Positions 19,226 through 27,755 of a stretch of 64,000 nucleotides of DNA are shown one piece after another (the stretch's first letter is position 1; every line of letters begins with the position of its first letter). Location of the stretch: NCBI GenBank assembly GCA_002421685.1, contig DISB01000016.1, forward strand, positions 4,245-68,244, read 5' to 3'. The stretch is from Bacteroidetes bacterium UBA6221. Its GTDB lineage: Bacteria; Bacteroidota; Bacteroidia; Chitinophagales; Chitinophagaceae. The notes under the pieces are model-generated. The model had not been told where the DNA came from, did no database searches, and saw only the letters and a program-made list of their open reading frames with translations. Made by a program: the position numbers and the translations under genes.

Positions 19226-20188
19226 ATGGGACGATTTGCAAGATATCTGCTGGAGTATCCGGGTGCTAATGCTGCGCACATATCAGTGAAAGACTCTATA
19301 AAGTTTTGTTGTTTAGATATCTCCCCGTCCAAGAACGTGATACTGGAATTGAATTCCTTTGCCATATTGCATGAATCGCTGCAAGAGGTAATAGATGACT
19401 TTCTGAATGGCGTTTGTAACACAAACGATGTGATAATTGAGCTGCGGGAGGATATTGACCTGTTGTTTCACGTATTGACCGGGGAAACTATACGACTGAA
19501 TAACATAATGAAGGTAACGTCTGACAGGCATAAAGCTATATTAAAACTGAAAGACCATGTAGAACTGATAATTCATTCTTACGATAGGTGGAAGAATACG
19601 CTTGCTGAGGAAAACCTGGAAGACGTTATCAGGTCGTCTGATGACATATTGAAGAGTTTTAATGCTGTTCTGAAACAAGTCATTAAGTTTCTGGACAATA
19701 AGTATGCTGAATACGGACTGGTAAGTCTGTGCTTCCTGGTACTCGCATTGTTAAGCAATATGCTGAAGCAAGGTGTACGGTTTATCAACAACAGGGCATC
19801 GAGGTTCATCAGTTACTACCATCGTGCTACGAACTATTCTATTATTGACTCGCTTGCTAACAGGTTGACGGAATTGGAGCAAAAAAATGATGAACTGGGC
19901 CGTGCATATGCTCCGCAAAAAAGATATTGGTTTGATGAGAGTTGCCTGGTGATAGAAGGAGGGATCAGAAACGGATTTACTTATAGAATATATACTGAGC
20001 CGGCACCAGGGCCAGAGGGCGTACAACATTCGTTCCTGGATTTGAAGGATATTATGGCTAAATATGAAGGAGCGAGAAAACAGTATGCGGAAAACAGTGA
20101 GATGATGTCTTTTGTCAGGCTGGCTATATATCATTGTAATAACTACCGGGAAATCGTAAATACATATGCAACCCAAATAGACGATTAA
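19226..20188 (+). CDS. Unknown helical protein with one membrane segment, next to the TOMM operon
   Basis: A 320-aa protein. The first ~165 residues are mainly helical (FAILHESLQEVIDDFLNGV, ETIRLNNIMKVTSDRHKAIL), one hydrophobic helix follows (YGLVSLCFLVLALLSNML, around 174-192), then a mixed C-terminal domain (YWFDESCLVIEGGIRNGFTY). No family was recognised. The gap to the dehydrogenase gene is 193 bp of AT-rich DNA, so it may have its own promoter. It might be involved in export, immunity or maturation, because the cluster has no other transporter or peptidase, but that is only by position. Confidence 0.65.
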   Translation: MGRFARYLLEYPGANAAHISVKDSIKFCCLDISPSKNVILELNSFAILHESLQEVIDDFLNGVCNTNDVIIELREDIDLLFHVLTGETIRLNNIMKVTSDRHKAILKLKDHVELIIHSYDRWKNTLAEENLEDVIRSSDDILKSFNAVLKQVIKFLDNKYAEYGLVSLCFLVLALLSNMLKQGVRFINNRASRFISYYHRATNYSIIDSLANRLTELEQKNDELGRAYAPQKRYWFDESCLVIEGGIRNGFTYRIYTEPAPGPEGVQHSFLDLKDIMAKYEGARKQYAENSEMMSFVRLAIYHCNNYREIVNTYATQIDD

Positions 20189-20254
20189 ATAATGATTGCT
20201 GTATTATAGTTTCTTTTGTAAATTTATTTTGCATAAACTTTTAACCAAAAAATT

Positions 20255-20911
20255 ATGATAAAAATTGGTATCGCCGATGATCACACCCTGTACCGTTCAG
20301 GTCTTATTAGCATGATATCCGGGTTTGACGATTGCCGTATTGTTTTCGAGGCGGAAGATGGCAAATCTGCATTACAAAACCTGGGTCCTTTAAATAAGAA
20401 AGTAGATATCTGTATCCTGGATATTAACATGCCCAATGTGAATGGCTACGATACGCTAAAGGAAATAAAAAGTAAATGGCCTGCAGTAAAGGTGCTCATG
20501 CTATCGGCTTACAATAATATCCATGCAATTGTCAAAACATTACGGGGCGGAACCAACGGCTATATGCTGAAGAACTGCACCCCTTCCGAATTACATGAGG
20601 CATTGCGCAAAATTCACTTTAACGGGTATTACTATCCCGAATTTATATCCGGCAGAATGATATACTTGTTAAATAATAACAGTGTAGATATCCCGGTTCT
20701 CAGCGATGTAGAGTTAGACTTTCTGGCGTTATGCGCAACTGAACTTACTTATAAACAGATAGCGGACATATTGTGTGTCAGTCCAAGGACAGTGGATAAG
20801 TACAGTAAAGTGCTTTTTGATAAACTAAATGTGCGTACGCGTACTGCGCTGGCCACCTTCGCGTTGAATATCGGGCTGGAGTCAAACATTAACGAGGCCT
20901 ATAAGGTATAG
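20255..20911 (+). CDS. NarL/LuxR-family response regulator
   Basis: A 218-aa protein. The receiver domain has the acidic pair Asp8-Asp9, phosphoacceptor Asp56 (CILDINMPNVNG) and the conserved Lys in MLKNCTPSEL. The C-terminal LuxR-type helix-turn-helix reads ELTYKQIADILCVSPRTVDK. It follows the unknown 320-aa gene by 66 nt. The HisKA_3 kinase at 11768 is the nearest possible partner. Together they bracket the TOMM genes and may control them (inference). Confidence 0.9.
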   Translation: MIKIGIADDHTLYRSGLISMISGFDDCRIVFEAEDGKSALQNLGPLNKKVDICILDINMPNVNGYDTLKEIKSKWPAVKVLMLSAYNNIHAIVKTLRGGTNGYMLKNCTPSELHEALRKIHFNGYYYPEFISGRMIYLLNNNSVDIPVLSDVELDFLALCATELTYKQIADILCVSPRTVDKYSKVLFDKLNVRTRTALATFALNIGLESNINEAYKV

Positions 20912-20944
20912 CAAATTCCCCTGTCATTTGGCAAACAAACAGTC

Positions 20945-20994
20945 AATGCACATGCAGATACCGGGCAATACCACCCGGTATTTGCATGTGCATT
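20945..20994. repeat. Long inverted repeat: 21-bp stem, 8-nt loop
   Basis: Left arm AATGCACATGCA then ATACCGGG, right arm CCCGGTAT then TGCATGTGCATT. One internal G-T position would be a G-U pair in RNA. The loop is CAATACCA. It starts 34 nt after the response-regulator stop. There is no T-run on the plus strand after it, so it may be a transcript-end stabiliser, a protein-binding palindrome or an unusual terminator. Confidence 0.7.
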
Positions 20995-21120
20995 CAGCCG
21001 CGGGATAGTTGTAGGTTACAACAATACGCGTGTATTCCATATAGCTATTTGTTCCGGGTTAACACATGTAGAAGTTAGGCGGTTTTATACGGCTCATCGT
21101 ATTCATATCCCATTTATAAT

Positions 21121-21471
21121 ATGGTAGTATCCTTCGCTGCCGCCCTGTTTGGGGCAGTAATTTTACATAAAACAAGTACAATGATCAATAACACTACCAT
21201 TTTCCTCGCAACGATAGGTGTATTAGGAATATTGTTGCAAGTTATATTCAGGAAATTTATTTCTGATAAAAATATCCATGGCAGAAAATTCATCAGGCGA
21301 AATTTGCTTGTATTAGCAATTTCAGTTGTCACAGTCGTAGCGGCTTCGCTGTTATCCAACTCGATAAGCTCTCTGCAATTGGCGGGCCGATGGCTGGCAT
21401 TCGGAACCTTTACAATAGGGTATATGACCTATAGCCTGTTAAGTAAATTCATGCATGCCGGTGATAACTAA
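21121..21471 (+). CDS. Small membrane protein, paralog of the next gene
   Basis: Up to 116 aa; Met21 at 21181 is an alternative start. Two to three membrane helices. It aligns with the following gene over its length, with a shared C-terminal pattern of S..IS.L..AG.WLA.G....GY...S.L.KF. No function recognised. Confidence 0.65.
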   Translation: MVVSFAAALFGAVILHKTSTMINNTTIFLATIGVLGILLQVIFRKFISDKNIHGRKFIRRNLLVLAISVVTVVAASLLSNSISSLQLAGRWLAFGTFTIGYMTYSLLSKFMHAGDN

Positions 21472-21499
21472 ATACCACCCGTAATTTTCTCAACTTAAA

Positions 21500-21877
21500 A
21501 TGGATACTATGACGCAGGGAAGGAATATTGACACCATCAGGATATTGACACATTACATTACCAATCAGCAGGCTTATACTTTAACCTTTCTTATCGCAAT
21601 GGGGGTTATCGGTATTATCCTTCACAACCTGGTAAAAATGGATAGCATGAACAGGAAAGCAAAAGGCGAGATCAACCTGGTGCATTACTGGAAGTTGGAG
21701 CGGTTTAGCATTGCCATTTCATTCCTCGTAGTTATCGGTGCATCCATGGCTTCGCATGAGATTAGCCAGCTTGAATTTGCAGGGAAGTGGCTCGCGCTGG
21801 GTTACCTCAGCCTTGGTTATACTTCCCAAAGTATACTGGCAAAGTTTTCGAAAAAAGCAGAAAACTATATAAAATAA
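21500..21877 (+). CDS. Small membrane protein, tandem paralog
   Basis: A 125-aa protein with helices near residues 27-45 and 70-86, separated by a polar loop. The C-terminal half (SHEISQLEFAGKWLALGYL) matches the preceding gene (SNSISSLQLAGRWLAFGTF), so the pair arose by tandem duplication. The intergenic gap is 28 nt, so co-transcription is likely. Function unknown; size and topology resemble holin-like or ion-handling small proteins, without real support. Confidence 0.68.
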   Translation: MDTMTQGRNIDTIRILTHYITNQQAYTLTFLIAMGVIGIILHNLVKMDSMNRKAKGEINLVHYWKLERFSIAISFLVVIGASMASHEISQLEFAGKWLALGYLSLGYTSQSILAKFSKKAENYIK

Positions 21878-21951
21878 CAAACCGGCCGGTTATTGAACGA
21901 ATTTTTGTGGCATAGGTGCAATGCAGCATCTCGTTCTCTCTTGTTGCTGCG

Positions 21952-21977
21952 AAAAGCCCCTTTCCAGGGGCTTTTTT
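21952..21977. terminator. Bidirectional terminator between convergent genes
   Basis: AAAAGCCCC, loop TTTCCA, GGGGCTTTT plus TT. It lies between the tandem membrane genes and the convergent glycosyltransferase-like gene. Confidence 0.85.
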
Positions 21978-22036
21978 GCTTGCCTGTGCCGTCCTGAAAA
22001 AAGTTGCATACCACCACCATAAAGTTTTTACCTCAT

Positions 22037-23248
22037 TTAATAAGTCCTTATTACGCGAAAGGAACCGGGACTGCCGGCATTTGCAAACTTATGCGCAAAT
22101 ACGTACACAACCGCCGGCATCAGCTGGTGCAGCAAACGGTGAGCTGATGTGAACAGGTGCCAGTCCAGGTCCTGGTGACTGAATACATAGACCATAAAAT
22201 AGCCTGCAAGGCAGGTTAGTATGATCAGCAACCTCTTGTCAGGGAGTTTCCTGCGCAACAAGCAGTATAACAGGTAAACTATCACAAGGTATTTCGGGGA
22301 TATATAATGTTCATTGATGGTATCCATCCACGAGCGGTAAATTTGTTGATAGCGCGCCCAATCAGATAAGTTATTAATTGTTTCTGCAGACTGGCGGGAA
22401 ATCAAATCATTGGCCGGAGCATAGCACAGCTTAAAAATGAGTAGAGCCGCCAGTGGCAATCCTACCCCATACAATACCCTCCTCCACTCTGATATAAATA
22501 CCCTGCCATGGAACAACACAAAAACCAGTGCCAGCATGATGCCCTCGTTTTTCGTCCACATACACAAGCCCAGGAAGGCAGATGCAAGTATCATCATCTG
22601 TTTGTCTTCCCTTGCGTAATCAAAACAGATGAACGCTGCAAGGAAAAAAAATGCGAGCATAGTATCCGCCATCTGCGACACCCCCTGTGTTATATACATT
22701 TCGTTAGTAACGAATAAGGCCAATGCAAGCGTAGCTATCAACAGGTTTTTCTTTGCGACCTCCGCATACACTAAAACGGGTATGCAAAGCATGATAAGAA
22801 AATGCAGGGCGTAGGGAATCACGAGGTTGTACCCTCCTGTCAACCTGTTAAAGAAAGCGACGGTTGCCGGCAAGAAAAGCGGATAATCGGGGTGCGCGTG
22901 GGTAAGATTAAGGAACATATTGCGCCAGTGTACCGGGTCGGCCAGGTAACGTGCGTGAAGGTTCCATATAGCCCATGCATCCCACTGCCCATGTTTTTCC
23001 GCCAGGCCATCAGCTTTTTCACCTATAAGAACAAGCCCGATAGCAAGAATAACCAACTTCCACTTGCCGGTAGTGGGCGGAGTTTGGTATTCCCGGTTCA
23101 CCCACCGGTATAAAAACATCAAAGCGCTTGCAATAAGCGGTACGGTAATAAAAAAGGGCAACCGGCAAATAAGTGCAAAAAAGTACACCAGGCTGATACA
23201 ACCCAGGCCCAAACCCACATACAGTATATGTTTGCTATCGCTCTGCAC
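22037..23248 (-). CDS. Polytopic GT-C-like glycosyltransferase
   Basis: A 403-aa protein with about ten membrane helices. After the second or third helix there is a loop with GEKADGLAEKHGQWDAWAIW, the place where GT-C transferases of the dolichyl-phosphate-mannose type carry their acidic catalytic residues. A later loop has MYITQGVSQMADTML. It probably moves a sugar from a lipid-linked donor to a periplasmic acceptor; donor and acceptor are unknown. Its start overlaps the small secreted-protein gene upstream by 14 nt. Confidence 0.72.
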   Translation of the reverse strand: MQSDSKHILYVGLGLGCISLVYFFALICRLPFFITVPLIASALMFLYRWVNREYQTPPTTGKWKLVILAIGLVLIGEKADGLAEKHGQWDAWAIWNLHARYLADPVHWRNMFLNLTHAHPDYPLFLPATVAFFNRLTGGYNLVIPYALHFLIMLCIPVLVYAEVAKKNLLIATLALALFVTNEMYITQGVSQMADTMLAFFFLAAFICFDYAREDKQMMILASAFLGLCMWTKNEGIMLALVFVLFHGRVFISEWRRVLYGVGLPLAALLIFKLCYAPANDLISRQSAETINNLSDWARYQQIYRSWMDTINEHYISPKYLVIVYLLYCLLRRKLPDKRLLIILTCLAGYFMVYVFSHQDLDWHLFTSAHRLLHQLMPAVVYVFAHKFANAGSPGSFRVIRTY

Positions 23249-23591
23249 CCGCTGTTAAATAATATTTGTATTTATTGTCTGAATGCCGCCATATTATCGC
23301 ACCGGTTAGCCTGGTGGTGTCTTGCAAGGGATATATCCAGAGTAAGGTATCCATGTTTTCTGCCAAAACTATTTCGGGGGCCAATACAAACCTGCTTTGA
23401 GTGCGAATGCCGATATCAGTAGTGCCGCTGAAACCGATAGCGGATCCGGCCTGCAAAATTTCCTTTGCCTCAGCCAGTGCGCTTTCAAGCCGGTCAATAT
23501 CGTCCTCCTTCCCCCTGAATTTGTGATGAAAAGATAGCGTGCCGGCAATGACCGCGCCCAGTAAAATCAATAATAAAAATGATGTCTTCAA
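23235..23591 (-). CDS. Small secreted or membrane-anchored protein paired with the glycosyltransferase
   Basis: A 118-aa protein: N-terminal hydrophobic helix (MKTSFLLLILLGAVIAGTLSF), then a short helix (DRLESALAEAKEILQ) and a beta-rich domain. No family recognised. It overlaps the glycosyltransferase start and begins 9 nt after the amidohydrolase stop, so the three form one operon. Confidence 0.65.
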   Translation of the reverse strand: MKTSFLLLILLGAVIAGTLSFHHKFRGKEDDIDRLESALAEAKEILQAGSAIGFSGTTDIGIRTQSRFVLAPEIVLAENMDTLLWIYPLQDTTRLTGAIIWRHSDNKYKYYLTAGAER

Positions 23592-23600
23592 TTGATATAC

Positions 23601-26600
23601 TTAATCATCTAAATGTCCCTCGGCATGATACCAGGGGAATGAGCCTGCATTCCTGCCCGTTTCCCAGTAAAACAGGCTGCGTGGTGTATTATAATTGCCA
23701 ACTTCTGCCATAGTCTCTGCATCGTACAACCTGCCGTTTACCATCGTATATTTTATACTCTCTGTATTGTAGATGTCCTCAAGCGGATTTTTATCCATTA
23801 CCAACAAGTCAGCAAGTTTACCTTTCGCCAGGGAGCCGATATGTTCGTCAAGCCCGAGGCTTTTGGCAGGATTGATAGTCGCCGTGCGCAGTGCATCAAT
23901 AGGCGACATACCGCCCTGGGTCATCATCCATATCTCCCAGTGTGCACCCAGGCCCTGCAATTGGCCATGCGCGCCCATATTTATCAGCACGCCGGCATCG
24001 CTTAGTTTCTTTACGCTCTGCGATACCAATATATGTCCGTTCTCATACTCCTCTTCAGGCGCCATGATACGGTGCCTGCTGCGGGTATCTAACACCGGGC
24101 GGGGAGTGAAACGTGCCAGTCGTTCTTTTTCCCACACATTACTATGCTGGTACCAATAATATTCGCCCGATAGTCCGCCGTAGGACACTATCAAAGTAGG
24201 CGTGCCGGCCGTTCCGGAACGCTTCCATAGCTGCACAACATCATCGTACAGAGGCGCTACCGGGATATTGTGTTCTATGGTTGTATGCCCATCCAGTATC
24301 ATGCTCAGGTTGTGATAAAAAAATGAGCCGCCTTCAGGCACAACATTCATCCCGAGTTCGCGGGCAGCTTCTATCACCATCTGCCGCTGGTCCCTGCGGG
24401 GCTGGTTGTAGCTCTTCACGCTGAATGCGCCAAAAGCTTTGGTACGCGCCAGTGCACTCTTCGCGTCGTCGATAGAATTAATAACAGCTTTGAAATCGCC
24501 GTCAGCGCCGTACAGGATCGTTCCGGTAGAAAATACGCGGGGGCCAACCATCAACCCTGCCTTCACCATTTCGCTTTGCGCAAAGACAAATTCACTGTTG
24601 GCAGATGGGTCGTGCATGGTAGTAACACCATACGCCAGGTTGGCATAATAGGGCCAGTGTTTCTCCGGCACTATACCACTATGGAAATGCCCAGCATGAG
24701 CGTGTGCATCGATAAAGCCGGGCATAATGGTTTTCCCGCTGCAGTCTATTCTTTTCGCATCCGTCGGGATAGGCACATCTCCGGTCTTACCTACGGCGGC
24801 AATCATATTTCCATCTATTATTATCGTTCCGTCTTCTATCACTCCCACGCTATCCATAGTGATGATGCGGGCATTGGTGAAGACCAGTTTACCTGCAGGT
24901 TTATCTGTTTTTGCCGTCAGGCCGATAGCAATTCCCTTAGACGGGATGCTGAACATAGAATCCGGCTTGCCCCCTACAAATTCAAACAAATCGCGCATGT
25001 TGATAGTAAAATATTGGTCACCCAATGTGTAATACAACGATTTGCCATCCCCACTCCAGTGCAGGTTGTAGCCGGCATGTTTAGAGACTCTCCGCAGGGG
25101 GAAATTGGATGAATCGCTGCCGATGGTTACTATCCTGCCCGTGTGGGGAAAAGAAGCGATATACACCTGGTGCAGGTCTGTATACGCAATCCATTCTTCG
25201 TTGGGCGACACCGTAAAATGTTTGGCATAAGTGGTCTTGAAAATAGAGCGTTCATCTTCTCCGTCAACTTTACACCAGTTGAATGTTTTTTCCAGTCCGC
25301 CGCCAGATTGGTAATATATCCGTTTATCATCTTTGCTGAAGGCAGGGTTATCACCCTTGTCAGTTACAAACTGTTCGTCACCACCGGTTGCTGGCATGAT
25401 ATATATACCGGGCTGCGAAGTAAACGCCGGACCAAGTATATTACTGCTTCCCTCACGTTCGTACACCAGCCATTGCCCGTCGTGCGACCAGGACGGCGTA
25501 CGGAATATGCCCCGCCTTGTACTCAATTTCTCTGATTTCCCACCAGTGAATTTCATCTTATATAAACTTCCACCCACGCTGTCATTCCAGGTTACATAAG
25601 CTAATGTATTGCCATCGGGAGAAAATGCCGGGTCGTATTCCAACTCCTCTGATCTTGTGATGCGTTCCGGCTTGCCATTAGGTAACCGTTTTTTATATAA
25701 ATGCCCGAGTGCATTAAATACCAACCATTTGCCATCGGGAGAGGTAACTGCCATGCGCACTACCTGTACATTGAATGTTTCAGGGTTAATATCCTGCTTA
25801 AACCGGACAACCTCGGATATCTTTTGCTCTACCTTGCATGTGAATGGTATTTCAACAGCTTTGTTTATACCACTTACGTCCACCTTCATAATCTTACCTC
25901 CCGCCCATATCGCAATGTGTTTGTCGTCGGGAGTCCAGGCAAATCCGGGGTAAACGCCAAAAGTGGTCCATGCTTCCTGCTGATCTTTTGACAACCTATC
26001 ATATACCGGCCATTCTTCAGCCGTTTCTATATTGCGCAGGTACAGTACCGACTTTGTTCTTACCCTTTTTACAAATGCCAGCAATTTGCCATCGTGCGAT
26101 ATCTGCGGCCGTACCGCACCACCCGGTCCGCCTGTTACCTGCTCCACAATACCTTTTTCCCTGTCGAACCGCCTGATAGCGAATATCTGGTTGTTGGGGT
26201 CCTTATTATATTGAAAATGCCCGCCGGGATACATGTCTTCGCTAAAATATACATAGCGTCCATCGGGCGAAACAACAGGCTCATTTACATCCTGCTGGTC
26301 GTTTTTCTTTACCGTCAGTTGCAGGCCGTTGCCGCCATGTATATGGTACATCCACATCTCGCCTGCACCCAGCGAACGCGTAGAAGTAAAATGCTTCCTG
26401 GCTACTATATATTTTCCGTCGGGCGTCCACACGCCGTTATTCAACAGCCTGAAACTCTCTTTGGTCACCTGCCTGGCATTGCTACCATCGCGATTCATGA
26501 TCCATATATTGTCCCCGCCACCTGCATCGGAAGTAAAAGATATCTTTTTGCCATCGGGGCTGAACCGCGGCTGCACTTCCATAGCTTTCCCTTTCCTGAG

Positions 26601-26834
26601 GACCTTAGCTTCTCCACCTCCTGCGGGTATCATGTATATATCCCCCAGCAGGTCGAAAACTATTTCTTTTCCATCTGGGGATACGTCCAGGTTCATCCAG
26701 GTGCCTTCCTGCACTGTGAATGAAACTTCCTTCTGCGGACCTGGGTTCTCCACATCCCATTTCTCCTTTTTATCCTCTGCCAGCAAGCAGCAGGGCGCCA
26801 ACAGCAATGCCGGCAATAACCATCTGGAAACCAT
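23601..26834 (-). CDS. Secreted amidohydrolase with N-terminal TolB/PD40-like beta-propeller
   Basis: A 1077-aa protein. The ATG at 26834 was chosen because it opens a signal peptide (MVSRWLLPALLLAPCCLLAE); upstream codons give no signal. Residues ~40-640 contain many PD40/WD40-like strands (SPDGKKISFTSDAGG, SPDGRYVYFSED). After a linker the metal-dependent amidohydrolase domain starts (VIEDGTIIIDGNMIAAVG) and has the HxH metal motif in GFIDAHAHAGHFHSG, later His residues (TTIEHNIPV, GAHGQL), and the end strand ADLLVMDKNPLEDI. Such proteins are exported periplasmic hydrolases, possibly peptidase-like; the substrate is unknown. It heads a three-gene minus-strand operon. Confidence 0.9.
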   Translation of the reverse strand: MVSRWLLPALLLAPCCLLAEDKKEKWDVENPGPQKEVSFTVQEGTWMNLDVSPDGKEIVFDLLGDIYMIPAGGGEAKVLRKGKAMEVQPRFSPDGKKISFTSDAGGGDNIWIMNRDGSNARQVTKESFRLLNNGVWTPDGKYIVARKHFTSTRSLGAGEMWMYHIHGGNGLQLTVKKNDQQDVNEPVVSPDGRYVYFSEDMYPGGHFQYNKDPNNQIFAIRRFDREKGIVEQVTGGPGGAVRPQISHDGKLLAFVKRVRTKSVLYLRNIETAEEWPVYDRLSKDQQEAWTTFGVYPGFAWTPDDKHIAIWAGGKIMKVDVSGINKAVEIPFTCKVEQKISEVVRFKQDINPETFNVQVVRMAVTSPDGKWLVFNALGHLYKKRLPNGKPERITRSEELEYDPAFSPDGNTLAYVTWNDSVGGSLYKMKFTGGKSEKLSTRRGIFRTPSWSHDGQWLVYEREGSSNILGPAFTSQPGIYIMPATGGDEQFVTDKGDNPAFSKDDKRIYYQSGGGLEKTFNWCKVDGEDERSIFKTTYAKHFTVSPNEEWIAYTDLHQVYIASFPHTGRIVTIGSDSSNFPLRRVSKHAGYNLHWSGDGKSLYYTLGDQYFTINMRDLFEFVGGKPDSMFSIPSKGIAIGLTAKTDKPAGKLVFTNARIITMDSVGVIEDGTIIIDGNMIAAVGKTGDVPIPTDAKRIDCSGKTIMPGFIDAHAHAGHFHSGIVPEKHWPYYANLAYGVTTMHDPSANSEFVFAQSEMVKAGLMVGPRVFSTGTILYGADGDFKAVINSIDDAKSALARTKAFGAFSVKSYNQPRRDQRQMVIEAARELGMNVVPEGGSFFYHNLSMILDGHTTIEHNIPVAPLYDDVVQLWKRSGTAGTPTLIVSYGGLSGEYYWYQHSNVWEKERLARFTPRPVLDTRSRHRIMAPEEEYENGHILVSQSVKKLSDAGVLINMGAHGQLQGLGAHWEIWMMTQGGMSPIDALRTATINPAKSLGLDEHIGSLAKGKLADLLVMDKNPLEDIYNTESIKYTMVNGRLYDAETMAEVGNYNTPRSLFYWETGRNAGSFPWYHAEGHLDD

Positions 26835-26949
26835 AGCAAAATTTGCCTTAAAGATAACAAAGCAAACTATGCGGGGGAAACTAAAGAAGATGCCGCCCTC
26901 CCGGACGGCATCCAACCATATAGATAACGAGCAATAAAACCTTTCCGTA

Positions 26950-27171
26950 TTAACGGTTCATATCGGGCGTGTTGTCCGTATTGTCCATCCCTGTATCGCC
27001 GAAAGAACTTGTATCGGTAGTTGTGGTGCCGTCTGCCGGGGGTGCGTACATTTCCGTCTCGGGATTCAACACGTCTGTTGTGTCTTCGTCATATCCTTCC
27101 CGGGTATCGCCACTACCACAGCTAAAAAGGAATACTGAGAACAGCACCAGTATCAAGGTCCTGATATGCAT
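26950..27171 (-). CDS. Putative small lipoprotein (internal start of the PfpI frame)
   Basis: Starting at the ATG at 27171, the 73-aa product has a basic start, hydrophobic core and lipobox LFSCGS, then a short Asp/Thr-rich mature part without fold-like sequence. The signal is so typical that independent translation is more believable than an internal segment of PfpI. No stop codon separates it from PfpI. Confidence 0.6.
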   Translation of the reverse strand: MHIRTLILVLFSVFLFSCGSGDTREGYDEDTTDVLNPETEMYAPPADGTTTTDTSSFGDTGMDNTDNTPDMNR

Positions 27172-27708
27172 GCCCTCTTTTATCTCTTCCAGCATTTTCC
27201 TGCAAAAGGCAGGCAAATCGCCGGGATTTCGGCTGGTTACCAGCCCGTTGTCCACCACCACTTCTTTGTCCACCCAGTTGGCGCCTGCGTTAATGAGATC
27301 AGTCTTCAGGGATGGATAAGAAGTCACGGTCCTGCCCTTTAATTCGCCGGTTTCTATCAGCGTCCAGGGGCCGTGACAAATGGCTGCAACAGGTTTATTG
27401 TTTTCAAAAAAGCCGCCCACAAAAGCAACGGCCTGTTCATTCATACGCAGTTTATCGGGGCTCATTACGCCGCCAGGCAGCACCAGGGCATCGTAATCCT
27501 GTGCGCCTACTTCGTCAACAGTCTTATCAACGGTTATTTCCTTTCCCCAATTTTTTTCATTCCAACCCTTCACGGCACCGCTTTTCAGGGATATAATATC
27601 CACCTGTGCGCCGGCCTCTTTCAATGCGTCAACTGGTTGTTCGAGTTCGGATTGTTCAAAGCCGTCCGTTACCAGTACAGCTACTTTTTTGTTATTCAGG
27701 TCTTTCAT
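26950..27708 (-). CDS. PfpI/DJ-1 family protein continuous in frame with a lipoprotein
   Basis: One 252-codon frame. Residues 1-179 are a complete DJ-1/PfpI protein (VLVTDGFEQSELEQP, nucleophile Cys in AICHGPW, end MLEEIKEG). With no stop codon the frame continues into MHIRTLILVLFSVFLFSCGSGD, a textbook lipoprotein signal with lipobox FSCG, then an acidic Thr/Asp-rich tail. A cytoplasmic glyoxalase/stress hydrolase cannot sensibly carry a lipoprotein signal in its middle. Most likely two genes lie head to tail, the lipoprotein being translated from the ATG at 27171 and the stop between them lost by mutation or sequence error. Confidence 0.8.
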   Translation of the reverse strand: MKDLNNKKVAVLVTDGFEQSELEQPVDALKEAGAQVDIISLKSGAVKGWNEKNWGKEITVDKTVDEVGAQDYDALVLPGGVMSPDKLRMNEQAVAFVGGFFENNKPVAAICHGPWTLIETGELKGRTVTSYPSLKTDLINAGANWVDKEVVVDNGLVTSRNPGDLPAFCRKMLEEIKEGMHIRTLILVLFSVFLFSCGSGDTREGYDEDTTDVLNPETEMYAPPADGTTTTDTSSFGDTGMDNTDNTPDMNR

Positions 27709-27755
27709 AAACAGCTATTTGCTGTCACGGTTTAAAAAATCATACCAACAAATGG

